A DNA stretch of 64,000 bases from AP-15 sp963812675. Lineage in GTDB: Bacteria; Pseudomonadota; Alphaproteobacteria; ATCC43930; CGMCC-115725. Below the pieces are notes generated by a model that was given only the letters and a program-made list of their open reading frames with translations, searched no databases and was not told the origin of the DNA. The first letter of the stretch is position 1. Each line of letters begins with the position of its first letter. Shown piece by piece: positions 26,415-34,704 of this stretch. Made by a program: the position numbers and the translations under genes. The stretch lies in the NCBI GenBank assembly GCA_963812675.1, contig CAWEWR010000021.1, positions 160,438-224,437 on the forward strand, in the 5' to 3' direction.

Positions 26415-26999
26415 TCATCTCTGCGTCAACATACCCTCGATTACAGGCAGCAGGCGTGCTGCAACGATGCGATGCCCGCTGGGGTCCAAGTGCTCACCAT
26501 CGAGGAGGTGTGATTGGTCGTCACACGACATCGCGATCGCGTCGTAGCGGCGAGCAAGCTCAGCTTCAGCGGAGCCGCCGCCACACAGCACGACCCGGAT
26601 CTGCTGCGCTCGCAACCGGCTTACGATCGTTGCAATATTTGCCAGATGTTGCTCCACGCTTAAGCCATGTTTCCTTGATTTGAAATCGTTGCTGCCCGGC
26701 TGAACTATCGTGATTTTTGTACCCTGCGGGATCACCGTATCCATGCGAAAAAGCATATGAGTCGTGGTATCTCCGTCAATTCCTGCATTGATAACCTGAA
26801 CGTCGAAGCCCTTGGCTCTCAGCATGTTTTCCAGTTGGGCCGGAAATGCTTCGCTGGGAAGAACTCCTTTTCCATGTATGAAGCTGGCGCCGAGTGCGAC
26901 GATGTAGGTCGGCTCCGCGCCCGCCGCTGCGAGACCGAACGCCCCGCCCGCCACCAGAAACGCGATCACTTTGACCGATGCTCTCGGCAGCATAAGCAT
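26415..26999 (-). CDS. Secreted SGNH/GDSL hydrolase, TesA-like
   Basis: The 194-residue product has a signal peptide (to about residue 28). The nucleophile block reads IVALGASFIHGKGV, with GAS where the classic motif is GDS; the other blocks are AGIDGDTT, QPGSNDFKSRK and DGEHLDPSGHRIV with the catalytic Asp/His. This variant is common in rhizobial TesA-like esterases, so the serine is probably active. It likely hydrolyses esters or thioesters outside the cytoplasm. The ATG at 26999 follows GGAGCAGG. Confidence 0.82.
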   Translation of the reverse strand: MLMLPRASVKVIAFLVAGGAFGLAAAGAEPTYIVALGASFIHGKGVLPSEAFPAQLENMLRAKGFDVQVINAGIDGDTTTHMLFRMDTVIPQGTKITIVQPGSNDFKSRKHGLSVEQHLANIATIVSRLRAQQIRVVLCGGGSAEAELARRYDAIAMSCDDQSHLLDGEHLDPSGHRIVAARLLPVIEGMLTQR

Positions 27000-27147
27000 T
27001 CCTGCTCCGATCCGATTTCGGCTTGTCGCTCTAAAGCAAGCCAATTCCCTCACGGCTTGTTTGCCCGGCCCTGCTCGCATAGAGTTCGGCCGGCGGCGAA
27101 CCGCCACGAGCCGTGACACTAGCAAGGGCAGAGGCTGGGGAGAAAGC

Positions 27148-27387
27148 ATGGAAGCACCGATACCCGCGCAAAAAGAGCCGTACGGCGTCAATGTCGAAGC
27201 CGGGAAAAGGTACTTCTGGTGCGCCTGCGGACGCAGCGCCTCCCAGCCCTTCTGCGACGGCTCGCATCAAGGTACCGGATTGACCCCAATCCCGTTTACC
27301 GCCGAGGCCACCGAAGAGGTTTGGCTTTGCGGGTGCAAGGCGACCGGCGGCAAGCCGTTCTGCGACGGTACGCACAACACCCTGTGA
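27148..27387 (+). CDS. CDGSH-type iron-sulfur protein with two clusters
   Basis: The 79-residue protein contains two full CDGSH motifs, CACGRSASQPFCDGSH and CGCKATGGKPFCDGTH, each expected to hold a [2Fe-2S] cluster with three Cys and one His. Tandem two-motif forms are the typical small bacterial mitoNEET-like type, of unclear function in redox or iron-sulfur handling. The TGA overlaps the GTG of the following lipoprotein gene (GTGA). Confidence 0.92.
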   Translation: MEAPIPAQKEPYGVNVEAGKRYFWCACGRSASQPFCDGSHQGTGLTPIPFTAEATEEVWLCGCKATGGKPFCDGTHNTL

Positions 27388-27920
27388 GCCGCTTGTGGCC
27401 TGCCCAGGGGGCAGCGCTCCTCGGCATTCTCGCGCTGTCGGGTTGTAGTTGGTTCTCGTCATCCTCGTCGAAACCGGCCGAGGCGTGCCCGAGCGCGGTC
27501 GTGTTGCGGCCGCTCTCCAACACTGCCGTCTTCGGGGCCGCCCCGGAGCGTCGCCCCGATAATGTCGCATTTTACGGGCTGCTGAGCGAGGCCGACCTGA
27601 AATGCGAGTACGGCGGCGGCGACGTGAAGATCGCGCTCGATGCGGTGATCGTCGGTGAACGCGGTCCGGCGACGAAGGGAGACGTGCTCGACCTTCCATA
27701 TTTTGTCGCCGTAACCGGACCCGATCAGTCGATCATCAGCAAGAAGCCATTTGCGGTGCGCATCGTTTTCGAGGGCACCCAGAAACGCGCCGGGGTCACC
27801 GACCATATCGAGGAAACCATCCCGCTCGATGGCCGCAAGGGCTCCGACCTCAACGTTCTGCTCGGCTTTCAGCAGAGCCCCGAGGTCGTCGACTTCTACA
27901 AGCACTTCCGCGGCCGCTGA
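27384..27920 (+). CDS. Hypothetical lipoprotein
   Basis: The 178-residue product begins with a lipoprotein signal whose lipobox is LALSGC, so it should be lipid-anchored to the inner or outer membrane. A Ser-rich linker follows. The rest contains a conserved-looking pair of beta-rich repeats (ADLKCEYGGGDVKIALDAVIVGERGPA...LPYFVAVTGPD). I do not recognise a named family with certainty. It is translationally coupled to the CDGSH gene by a GTGA overlap. Confidence 0.75.
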   Translation: MSRLWPAQGAALLGILALSGCSWFSSSSSKPAEACPSAVVLRPLSNTAVFGAAPERRPDNVAFYGLLSEADLKCEYGGGDVKIALDAVIVGERGPATKGDVLDLPYFVAVTGPDQSIISKKPFAVRIVFEGTQKRAGVTDHIEETIPLDGRKGSDLNVLLGFQQSPEVVDFYKHFRGR

Positions 27921-28029
27921 TGGCAAGAACCCCAAGTCCTCGAGAGATCAGGTAGCCAGCCTGGGAGCTAGACGACGGCGTCTCGGCGCGATTATTGTGC
28001 TGGCGAGTTCGTCTCTCAAAAAGACTCGG

Positions 28030-28329
28030 AACTGCCCTGGAATCCGAACGCCTGCTGCCGAGTATTCAGGCCTTTTCGCCGACCCCAATAAGAGCGGGTG
28101 TGGCATCCTCTATGCCACCGCATCGGAGGATCCAGCGCATCAAAAACAGTCGAATATGGTCGAGGCTCTGACGGCGCGGAACACGCTCTACCTTTATCAG
28201 AAGACTGGCATTGCGTCCCATCTGACCTACGCGCAAGAGGTATGGGACTGGATACACCGCTGGCCGCCCACCCTTATGGAGTTTTCTATGTCGGCGCAGA
28301 CCTGGCGATCGCCGAATTTTTCCAGGTGA
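28030..28329 (+). pseudogene. Possible remnant of a GH76-like glycosidase gene
   Basis: One plus-strand frame reads GCGILYATASEDPAHQKQSNMVEALTARNTLYLYQKTGIASHLTYAQEVWDWIH, which resembles the helical repeat of GH76-type alpha-mannanases. It lacks a start and leaves the pattern after about residue 55. Another frame carries on with GVFYVGADLAIAEFF to a TGA that overlaps the hldE start. No intact gene is present in 27921-28408. The family call is by eye and weak. Confidence 0.35.
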
Positions 28330-28408
28330 CACGAACAGCATCGATCTACCATCATTGCGGCAATGAAAAGGTGCATCTGTTGAGAATTCCAGTCTTGTTG
28401 GGGGGCCG

Positions 28409-29899
28409 ATGAACCATTTCGACTTCACCGGCTGCCGCATTGCGGTGGTCGGGGACGTGATGCTCGACAAATATCTGTCGGGCTCGGTCGAGCGATTGTC
28501 TCCGGAAGCGCCGGTGCCGGTGCTCGTCCGGGAAACGGAGCGAGCTGTTTTGGGTGGGGCGGCCAACGTCTGCGCCAACCTGGCCGCGCTCGGGGCCGAG
28601 GTCACCGTGATCGGAGTGATCGGCCGAGACGAGGCCGGCTCAGTGCTGGTCGATCAGCTCCAGGCCTACCCGAAGCTGAACACGGAACACCTTGTCACTG
28701 ACATTAACCGCCCGACGACCTGCAAGATCCGCGTCATGAGCGGCGGTCACCAGATGGTTCGGATCGACGCGGAATCCAAAGCAGATGTTAACTCGGATGT
28801 CGAAGAGGCCGTCACCTCGGCTATTAACGAGAGGCTGCATTGGGCGGATGTCGTGGTCCTGTCCGACTACGCCAAGGGCCTGTGCAACGACCGCGTCATT
28901 CGCACGGTCATTGATAGGGCGGCAGGGTTCGGCAAAGCCTCGATCATCGACCCGAAGCGCCGCGATTTCTCGATCTACCGTGACGCTACGCTGATCAAGC
29001 CAAACAGGCGCGAATTGGCCGATGCGACCCACCTGCCATGCGAGACCGATCAGCAGGCTGAAACCGCCGCGACCGCCGCGATCGTGCAAACAAACTCAGC
29101 CATTCTGCTCACGCGTTCGGAACATGGGATGTCCTATTTTGAGCGCGACAAGAAGCCGCTGCACTTGAAAACCGCTGCCCAGGACGTCTTTGATGTGTCC
29201 GGTGCCGGCGACACGGTGCTCGCCCTAGCTGCGCTGGGCACGGCGGGGAAGCTGCCGGTCAGTGAGTTGATGCGCCTCGCCAATGCCGCGGCCGGCATCG
29301 TCGTCAGCAAAATAGGCACGGCCGTCGTCACCGCGAGGGAGCTTGACGAGGCTCTCGAGACGGAATCTCACCAATCGGACCCGAATAAAGGTGCCATTCT
29401 GAGCCTGGATGAAGCGGTGCGGCGACGCGAGGAATGGCGCAAGCGCGGGCTCAGGGTCGGGTTTACAAACGGATGCTACGACTTGCTGCATCCGGGCCAC
29501 GTGTCGTTGCTCAAGAGCGCGGCCGCGGAGTGCGACAGGCTTATCGTAGCGATAAACAGTGATGCTTCGGTCAGGCGTCTCAAGGGACCGACCCGTCCGG
29601 TGCAGGACGAAGGCTCCAGGGCTTATGTTCTAGGCGCGCTCAGTGCTGTCGATCTAGTCCTGGTTTTCGATGAAGATACACCGGCCGAGACGATTGCCGC
29701 ACTCAAACCCGACCTGCTCGTGAAGGGGGCTGACTACACGATGGGAGAGGTCGTCGGCGCAGAGACTGTTCGCGCCGCAGGCGGCCGCGTGCTCCTGCTG
29801 CCCCTCATGGGGGGTCAATCCACCACATCGCTGATCCGCCGTGCAGCCGACCTTGAAGGGAGGCGGAATTCACAGGGGTTCCAGGCGGCAGACGGTTGA
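28409..29899 (+). CDS. hldE: Bifunctional heptose 7-phosphate kinase / heptose 1-phosphate adenylyltransferase
   Basis: The 496-residue protein has a ribokinase-fold kinase (residues 1-330; AVVGDVMLDKYLSGSVERLSPEAPVPVL, then VFDVSGAGDTVLAL with the catalytic Asp) and a cytidylyltransferase-like domain (340-480; VGFTNGCYDLLHPGHVSLL with the HPGH nucleotide motif). It makes ADP-heptose for the lipopolysaccharide inner core together with GmhA and GmhB, encoded convergently just downstream. hldD is not in view. Confidence 0.96.
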   Translation: MNHFDFTGCRIAVVGDVMLDKYLSGSVERLSPEAPVPVLVRETERAVLGGAANVCANLAALGAEVTVIGVIGRDEAGSVLVDQLQAYPKLNTEHLVTDINRPTTCKIRVMSGGHQMVRIDAESKADVNSDVEEAVTSAINERLHWADVVVLSDYAKGLCNDRVIRTVIDRAAGFGKASIIDPKRRDFSIYRDATLIKPNRRELADATHLPCETDQQAETAATAAIVQTNSAILLTRSEHGMSYFERDKKPLHLKTAAQDVFDVSGAGDTVLALAALGTAGKLPVSELMRLANAAAGIVVSKIGTAVVTARELDEALETESHQSDPNKGAILSLDEAVRRREEWRKRGLRVGFTNGCYDLLHPGHVSLLKSAAAECDRLIVAINSDASVRRLKGPTRPVQDEGSRAYVLGALSAVDLVLVFDEDTPAETIAALKPDLLVKGADYTMGEVVGAETVRAAGGRVLLLPLMGGQSTTSLIRRAADLEGRRNSQGFQAADG

Positions 29900-29933
29900 T
29901 GCCCGAGATTTGCCCAGCGCCGAGCGATCTCCG

Positions 29934-30554
29934 CTACGCGCTCTCGGCATCGCGGACAGGTCCTGACTCTCTCGGGAGTTCGGAGGTGCCGCGCTCCCGG
30001 CTCACCCTCGACCTGAGTAGTTGTGAAACGAAATGCGCGAGGTTGCCGGCGCGAAATAGATGGCTCGAAATGCCGGCCGCCACAGCGGCCTCACAGTCCG
30101 ATTCCTTGTCGCCGATAAGAAAACTCGCCGCGCGATCGACCGGCCAGCACTTGAGAAGATCCAGTATCATTCCGGGAGCGGGCTTGCGCCAATTGCTGAC
30201 GCGGCGGTACTCCGCCACCGCTGCTCGGGGGTGAAATGGACAGTAGCGGATGTCGTCGAGATGCGCTCCGACCTCTGCCAGCTCGATCGCCAGCTGCGCA
30301 TGCAGCGACAGCAAATCGTTTTCCGTGTAAAGGCCTTTGGCGATACCCGACTGGTTAGTGACGACAAAGACCAAGAAACCCGCATCGTTCAGCAACTTTA
30401 TCGCCGCCTTGGCGCCGTCGATCCAGCGGAAGCGGCTGCGCGAGCCGACATACCCATCATCGTGATTGAGCACGCCGTCGCGATCCAGGAATGCAGCGGG
30501 CCGCCGGCGTTCCCTTCCGAGGCCGCCGCATGGCATGGCCGTTTGTCGGATCAT
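29934..30554 (-). CDS. gmhB: D-glycero-D-manno-heptose 1,7-bisphosphate phosphatase
   Basis: The 206-residue HAD-type phosphatase shows AAFLDRDGVLNHDDGYVG (nucleophile and acid Asp), VVTNQSGIAKG, the zinc-binding cysteine/histidine segment CPFHP, KPAPGMI and GDKESDCEAA. It removes the 7-phosphate in ADP-heptose synthesis. The ATG at 30554 overlaps the gmhA stop (ATGA). The zinc loop appears shorter than usual, with one Cys clear. Confidence 0.88.
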   Translation of the reverse strand: MIRQTAMPCGGLGRERRRPAAFLDRDGVLNHDDGYVGSRSRFRWIDGAKAAIKLLNDAGFLVFVVTNQSGIAKGLYTENDLLSLHAQLAIELAEVGAHLDDIRYCPFHPRAAVAEYRRVSNWRKPAPGMILDLLKCWPVDRAASFLIGDKESDCEAAVAAGISSHLFRAGNLAHFVSQLLRSRVSRERGTSELPRESGPVRDAESA

Positions 30555-31156
30555 CCCGGTCCGGTGACGCGGGGGAACAGGCGCTCCTCGACCAGCCCGC
30601 AGATGATATGACCGGCCGTGATATGGATCTGTTGGATGAGCGGCGTCGAATCCGACGGGGCATGAAGGCACAAATCGCACAGTGTGGCCATTTCCCCGCC
30701 GGTTCTTCCGGTAAACCCTACCACTGTGAGACGCTTCTCGCGGGCGGCGCCGATCGCCCGCAAGATGTTCGGCGAACGTCCGGATGTCGAGATCACGATC
30801 AGGACGTCGCCGGGACAGCCGAGGCCGAGGATTTGCCGTTCGAATATCCGGTCGTAGCCATAATCGTTGCCGATTGCGGTCAGCACCGAGCTGTCGGTCG
30901 TCAAAGCGATGGCCGCGCAAGGCGCACGATCATAGTAGAGCCGCGACAACATCTCGCCGGCCAGGTGCTGCGCATCGCCCGCGCTGCCGCCGTTGCCGGC
31001 CAGAAGAAGCTTACCTCCGCTCCGCAGCGCGCTCGCGGCAACCTCGACGATCTCCCGGATGGCGGCAGTAAAGGCAGGGTCGTCGATCGCCGCCTGTACG
31101 GCATCGCGAGATTGGACCAAGTAGTCGATGATCGGGTTCACTGATACCCCCGGCAT
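30551..31156 (-). CDS. gmhA: Phosphoheptose isomerase
   Basis: The 201-residue SIS-fold isomerase converts sedoheptulose 7-phosphate to D-glycero-D-manno-heptose 7-phosphate, the first step of heptose synthesis. Key stretches are LLLAGNGGSAGDAQHLAGE, ALTTDSSVLTAIGNDYGYDRIF and VISTSGRSPNILRA, with QIHITAGHIICGLVE at the C-terminus. It precedes gmhB by a 4-base overlap. It lies downstream of the liv transport genes on the same strand with an 81-base gap. Confidence 0.95.
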   Translation of the reverse strand: MPGVSVNPIIDYLVQSRDAVQAAIDDPAFTAAIREIVEVAASALRSGGKLLLAGNGGSAGDAQHLAGEMLSRLYYDRAPCAAIALTTDSSVLTAIGNDYGYDRIFERQILGLGCPGDVLIVISTSGRSPNILRAIGAAREKRLTVVGFTGRTGGEMATLCDLCLHAPSDSTPLIQQIHITAGHIICGLVEERLFPRVTGPG

Positions 31157-31237
31157 TTGTCATACGATTGGTGTAAGCTGTTCCCTGTGTCCGGGGTCTG
31201 TGTCAAGCGACAGGCTTTCGCGGCACATTAACTTCAG

Positions 31238-31963
31238 CTACCGCGCTTCCCGCGCGGCCACACCCATCAGTGTAGCCAAGCGCTGCGGCTCCTCGAGCAG
31301 CTCGCGGCTCGCCCCGGCGAAAACCATCAGCCCGCGATCGAGAACGATGGTCTCGGGGGCGAGCTCGAGCGCGAGGCGCGCATGCTGCTCGACGAGCAGC
31401 ATGGCCAGCTCGTCCTCGTGCTTCAGGCGGTCGAGCCCGGCCAGCAAGGCATCGACGATCACCGGGGCCAAGCCTTCGAGAGGCTCGTCCATCAGCAGCA
31501 ATGTCGGGTTACCCATCAAGGCGCGGCCGATCGCAAGCATTTGCTGCTCGCCGCCCGAGAGCTGATTGCCGTGATTGCGGCGCCGCTCGGCGAGCGAAGG
31601 GAAAAAATCGTAGACTTTGCCGAGCGACCATTGCCCGGAGGATTGCCCGCCGCGATCGGCCACCGTGAGATTCTCCTCGACAGTCAGCGAGGGGAAGATC
31701 TCGCGCTCCTGCGGGACAAAGCCGATACCCAGCCGGGCGCGCCGATAAGGGGCCAGACCCGAGATGTCTCGGCCGGCAAAGCGTATGTTGCCGCCGTGCA
31801 GCCGGGTATGGCCCATGACCGTGGCGAGCAACGTCGTCTTGCCCACCCCGTTGCGCCCGAGGACCGCCAATGTCCGACCCGCTGGCAAGCCGAGCGAGAT
31901 GCCCTCGAGCACCACAGTTTGGCCGTACCCGGCAGAGACGCCTTCAAGCACGAGGCCGTTCAC
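31238..31963 (-). CDS. livF: Branched-chain amino-acid-type ABC transporter ATPase
   Basis: The 241-residue ATPase has Walker A GRNGVGKTTLL, the LivF-type signature LSGGEQQMLAIGRALMGNPTLLLMDEPLEGLAP, and a Walker B aspartate in LLLMDEP. It energises uptake with LivG. The GTG start overlaps the livG stop (GTGA). Confidence 0.94.
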   Translation of the reverse strand: MNGLVLEGVSAGYGQTVVLEGISLGLPAGRTLAVLGRNGVGKTTLLATVMGHTRLHGGNIRFAGRDISGLAPYRRARLGIGFVPQEREIFPSLTVEENLTVADRGGQSSGQWSLGKVYDFFPSLAERRRNHGNQLSGGEQQMLAIGRALMGNPTLLLMDEPLEGLAPVIVDALLAGLDRLKHEDELAMLLVEQHARLALELAPETIVLDRGLMVFAGASRELLEEPQRLATLMGVAAREAR

Positions 31964-32715
31964 GTCGGCGCTCGCTCGCCGAGATAGACCCTACGGACCT
32001 CTGGGTCGGCGGCGATGGCCTCCGGCGGACCCTCGACCAGAATGCTGCCCTGGACCAGGACGGTGATGCGCTGCGCCAGTCGAAAGACGAGGTCCATGTC
32101 GTGCTCGATGATCAACAGCGCGATGTCGGATGGCAAGCGCTCGATGACCTCGATGATCGTACCGCTTTCGCCCGACGGCACCCCGGCCGCCGGCTCGTCG
32201 AGCAGCAAAACTTTGGGCGACAATGCGAGCGATACGGCAATCTCGACCAGCCTCTGGCGGCCGTAGGCGAGCAGATTTACTGGGCGCAACGCTTCAACTT
32301 CGAGCCCAAGCTGTTCGAGCAAGGCATAGGCCTCCTCGATCGCGCCACGATGCCGACCGGACGGACGGAACAGGCCGCCGCCGACCCCTTGCCGCTCGCA
32401 GACCGCCAGGGTCACATTCTCGAGGACGCTGAGGCGGCGGAACAGCGCGGTGATTTGAAAGGTGCGGACGAGACCGCGTTTGACCCGTGCGGCTTGCGGC
32501 AGGTGGGTGATATCGGCGCCGTCGAGATGGATTTGCCCGGCGCTCGGCTCCAAGGCGCCCGTCACCAGTTCGACAAAAGTCGTCTTGCCGGCACCGTTCG
32601 GTCCGATCAGGGCTTGCCGGGCGCCGTGCTCCAGGCGGAAATTCACGGCATTGGCCACCGTTAGCGCGCCGAAGCTCTTGTGAAGCCCACGGGTCTCGAG
32701 CGCCGGCGTGTTCAT
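31960..32715 (-). CDS. livG: Branched-chain amino-acid-type ABC transporter ATPase
   Basis: The 251-residue ATPase has Walker A IGPNGAGKTTFVELVTG and Walker B VLLLDEPAAGVPSGES. Its signature region, NLLAYGRQRLVEIAVSLALSPK, lacks a clean LSGGQ and reads LAYGRQR, which is normal for LivG. The ATG at 32715 overlaps the stop of livM. It is the partner ATPase of LivF. Confidence 0.94.
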   Translation of the reverse strand: MNTPALETRGLHKSFGALTVANAVNFRLEHGARQALIGPNGAGKTTFVELVTGALEPSAGQIHLDGADITHLPQAARVKRGLVRTFQITALFRRLSVLENVTLAVCERQGVGGGLFRPSGRHRGAIEEAYALLEQLGLEVEALRPVNLLAYGRQRLVEIAVSLALSPKVLLLDEPAAGVPSGESGTIIEVIERLPSDIALLIIEHDMDLVFRLAQRITVLVQGSILVEGPPEAIAADPEVRRVYLGERAPT

Positions 32716-33674
32716 CGGCGGAACCGGTCGAAGAACCCGAGCACGCCGCCACGAGCAAAGACGACGACAAGAACCATCAAGAGCCCGATCCAGAAATACC
32801 AATAGACCGGGTCGATCTCGGAGAAGCGGTTCTGTGCGATCATGTAAAGCGGCACGCCGATGAACGCGCCGTAAAGCCGCCCGACCCCACCGATGATCAG
32901 CATGATCAGAACTGTTCCGGAGCGTTCGAGAGACAGAAAGCTGAGGCTGACGAATTGCGTCGTCTGCGCGATCAGAGCGCCGGAGACGCCGGCCAGCGCC
33001 GCCGATATCGTGTAGATCACGTGGCGCCGGCGGGTGACAGGAGTGCCGATCGCGTGCATGCGCCGGACATTCTCACGAATGCCGGTCAGCGAGCGCCCGA
33101 ATGGCGAATGCACGATCTGCCGCGCGAACAACCAGCACAGGAAGAGCACGGCCAGGCAATAGGCATAACTGGTGTGACCAAACAGATCGAAGCGAAACCA
33201 GCCGAAGATCGGCCACACGTCCATGCCCTGCAGCCCGTCGTCGCCGCCGGTAATGAACGAAGCCTTGTTGGCCGCTTCGGCTACCAGCGTCGCGACGACC
33301 AAGGTCTGCATCAGCAAGGCTAGTCCCGTCGTGCGCAGCACGACCAGGCCGGACAAAAACCCTAAGAGAGCCGCCGCTGCGGCGCCGCCAATAAGGCCGG
33401 TGATCGGCTCGCCCCAAGCATGCGCAGCGAGAATTCCGGCGGTATACGCGCCGGTTCCGAAAAATGCGGCGTGCCCCAGGGTCACGATACCGGCGTAGCC
33501 CAGCACCAGATCAGCCGACAGCGCGAAGAGGATTGTCGCCAGGATCTGTGCACCCAATGCCAGATAGTCGGGAAAAATGAAATATGACGCGACCGCCGCA
33601 AGCCACGGCAGTGCTTCGAGCGGGTGGTATCGGTGTCTCCGGGCAAACGCGTCGACTGCGCGGCTCGGGGTCAT
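32712..33674 (-). CDS. livM: Branched-chain amino-acid-type ABC transporter permease
   Basis: The 320-residue permease has about eight to ten membrane segments and the family segment LSADLVLGYAGIVTLGHAAFFGTGAYTAGIL. The ATPase-contact loop GRSLTGIRENVRRMHAIG is present. The ATG at 33674 is chosen because it overlaps the livH stop (ATGA). A longer upstream frame is only the unused continuation through livH on the same strand. Confidence 0.93.
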   Translation of the reverse strand: MTPSRAVDAFARRHRYHPLEALPWLAAVASYFIFPDYLALGAQILATILFALSADLVLGYAGIVTLGHAAFFGTGAYTAGILAAHAWGEPITGLIGGAAAAALLGFLSGLVVLRTTGLALLMQTLVVATLVAEAANKASFITGGDDGLQGMDVWPIFGWFRFDLFGHTSYAYCLAVLFLCWLFARQIVHSPFGRSLTGIRENVRRMHAIGTPVTRRRHVIYTISAALAGVSGALIAQTTQFVSLSFLSLERSGTVLIMLIIGGVGRLYGAFIGVPLYMIAQNRFSEIDPVYWYFWIGLLMVLVVVFARGGVLGFFDRFRR

Positions 33675-34543
33675 GCGCGGCCGAACAGTCCGCGCGGCCG
33701 CCACAGCAGAATTCCCATTGTCAGCGCATAAATAAAAAATGCGCCGAATTCCGGCAGCAGATATTTGAAACCGCTGTCGGCGATGCCGAGCAGCAATGCT
33801 GCGACGAACGGCCCGCGAATGCTGCCGAGCCCGCCGACCGCCACGACAATCAGGAAATAGGCGAGGTTCTGCAATGCGTAGCTCGGATTGATGGCCAACA
33901 GATCGGCGCCGAGCCCGCCGCCCAAACCGGCGAGCCCGCTGCCCAAGGCAAAGGTCGTCATGAAGAGGCGCGAGGTGTCGATGCCGACCGATTGGGCCAT
34001 TCGCAGATTGTCGACCGAGGCGCGCACCCGCGCGCCAAAGCGGGTCCGCTCGATGCCCAGCCACAGGGCCGTCACCAAAGCTGCACCGCAGAGGATCAGA
34101 AAGCTGCGGTAGGCGGGGAAACTGCGAACACCGATATCGATTGCGCCGCCAAGCCATCGGGGCGGCTGCAATGGTTGTTGCAGCGGGCCCCAGACATAGG
34201 TGGCGCCCGCCACCGACATGAAGACGAGCCCCATCGTCAGCAGCACCTGGTCCAGCTCCTCGCCGCCGTAAAGACGGCGGTAGAGCAGGCGCTCGATCGG
34301 AACGCTCGCCAGCGACACTGCCACTGCCGCGGCGAGCAGGGCCGGCACGAACGGCACGCCCCAGCGGCTCATCAAGCTCGTCAGCACATACCCCCCGGCC
34401 ATCGCGAAAACGCCATGCGCCAGGTTGACAAAGCCCATCAGCCCCATCGTGACCGACAGCCCGACCGAGATCAGGTAAAGCACCATCGCAAAAGCGAGGC
34501 CGTGAAACCCGATGCTGACGGCGGCTGACAGAGTATCCGCCAT
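33671..34543 (-). CDS. livH: Branched-chain amino-acid-type ABC transporter permease
   Basis: The permease has the typical SVGLSVTMGLMGFVNLAHGVFAMAGGYV segment and a contact loop GARVRASVDNLRMAQSVGID. The start is not settled. ATGs at 34543, 34555 and 34570 lack clear ribosome sites, and a GTG at 34591 lies inside a palindromic repeat. 34543 fits the domain best, giving 290 residues. Confidence 0.88.
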   Translation of the reverse strand: MADTLSAAVSIGFHGLAFAMVLYLISVGLSVTMGLMGFVNLAHGVFAMAGGYVLTSLMSRWGVPFVPALLAAAVAVSLASVPIERLLYRRLYGGEELDQVLLTMGLVFMSVAGATYVWGPLQQPLQPPRWLGGAIDIGVRSFPAYRSFLILCGAALVTALWLGIERTRFGARVRASVDNLRMAQSVGIDTSRLFMTTFALGSGLAGLGGGLGADLLAINPSYALQNLAYFLIVVAVGGLGSIRGPFVAALLLGIADSGFKYLLPEFGAFFIYALTMGILLWRPRGLFGRA

Positions 34544-34586
34544 GTTTGGAGGCATAGAGTAGAGGCCCATCGGGCCGACTACATCC

Positions 34587-34666
34587 GTCACCCCCGCACA
34601 AGCGGGGGTCCAGGGGATCTAGTTCCGTAGCTGCGGCCCTGGGTTCCCGCTTTCGCGGGAATGACG
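34587..34666. repeat. Composite palindromic repeat between livK-type gene and livH
   Basis: A hairpin GTCACCCCCGCACAAGCGGG and a second hairpin TTCCCGCTTTCGCGGGAATGACG flank an 18-21 base core. This is the common 'GTCATTCCCGCG' type of intergenic palindrome. It lies in the gap between the binding-protein gene and the permease gene and could lower downstream expression by a partial stop or RNA end protection. Confidence 0.75.
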
Positions 34667-34704
34667 ACTTGTGGCAAACAATAGACTGACTTCATAACCA
34701 TTTT

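Noticed and set aside
32712..34601. A fusion of livM with an upstream reading of the livH region
   Set aside because: The upstream part is the wrong frame of livH. The ATGA overlap at 33671-33674 sets the true livM start.
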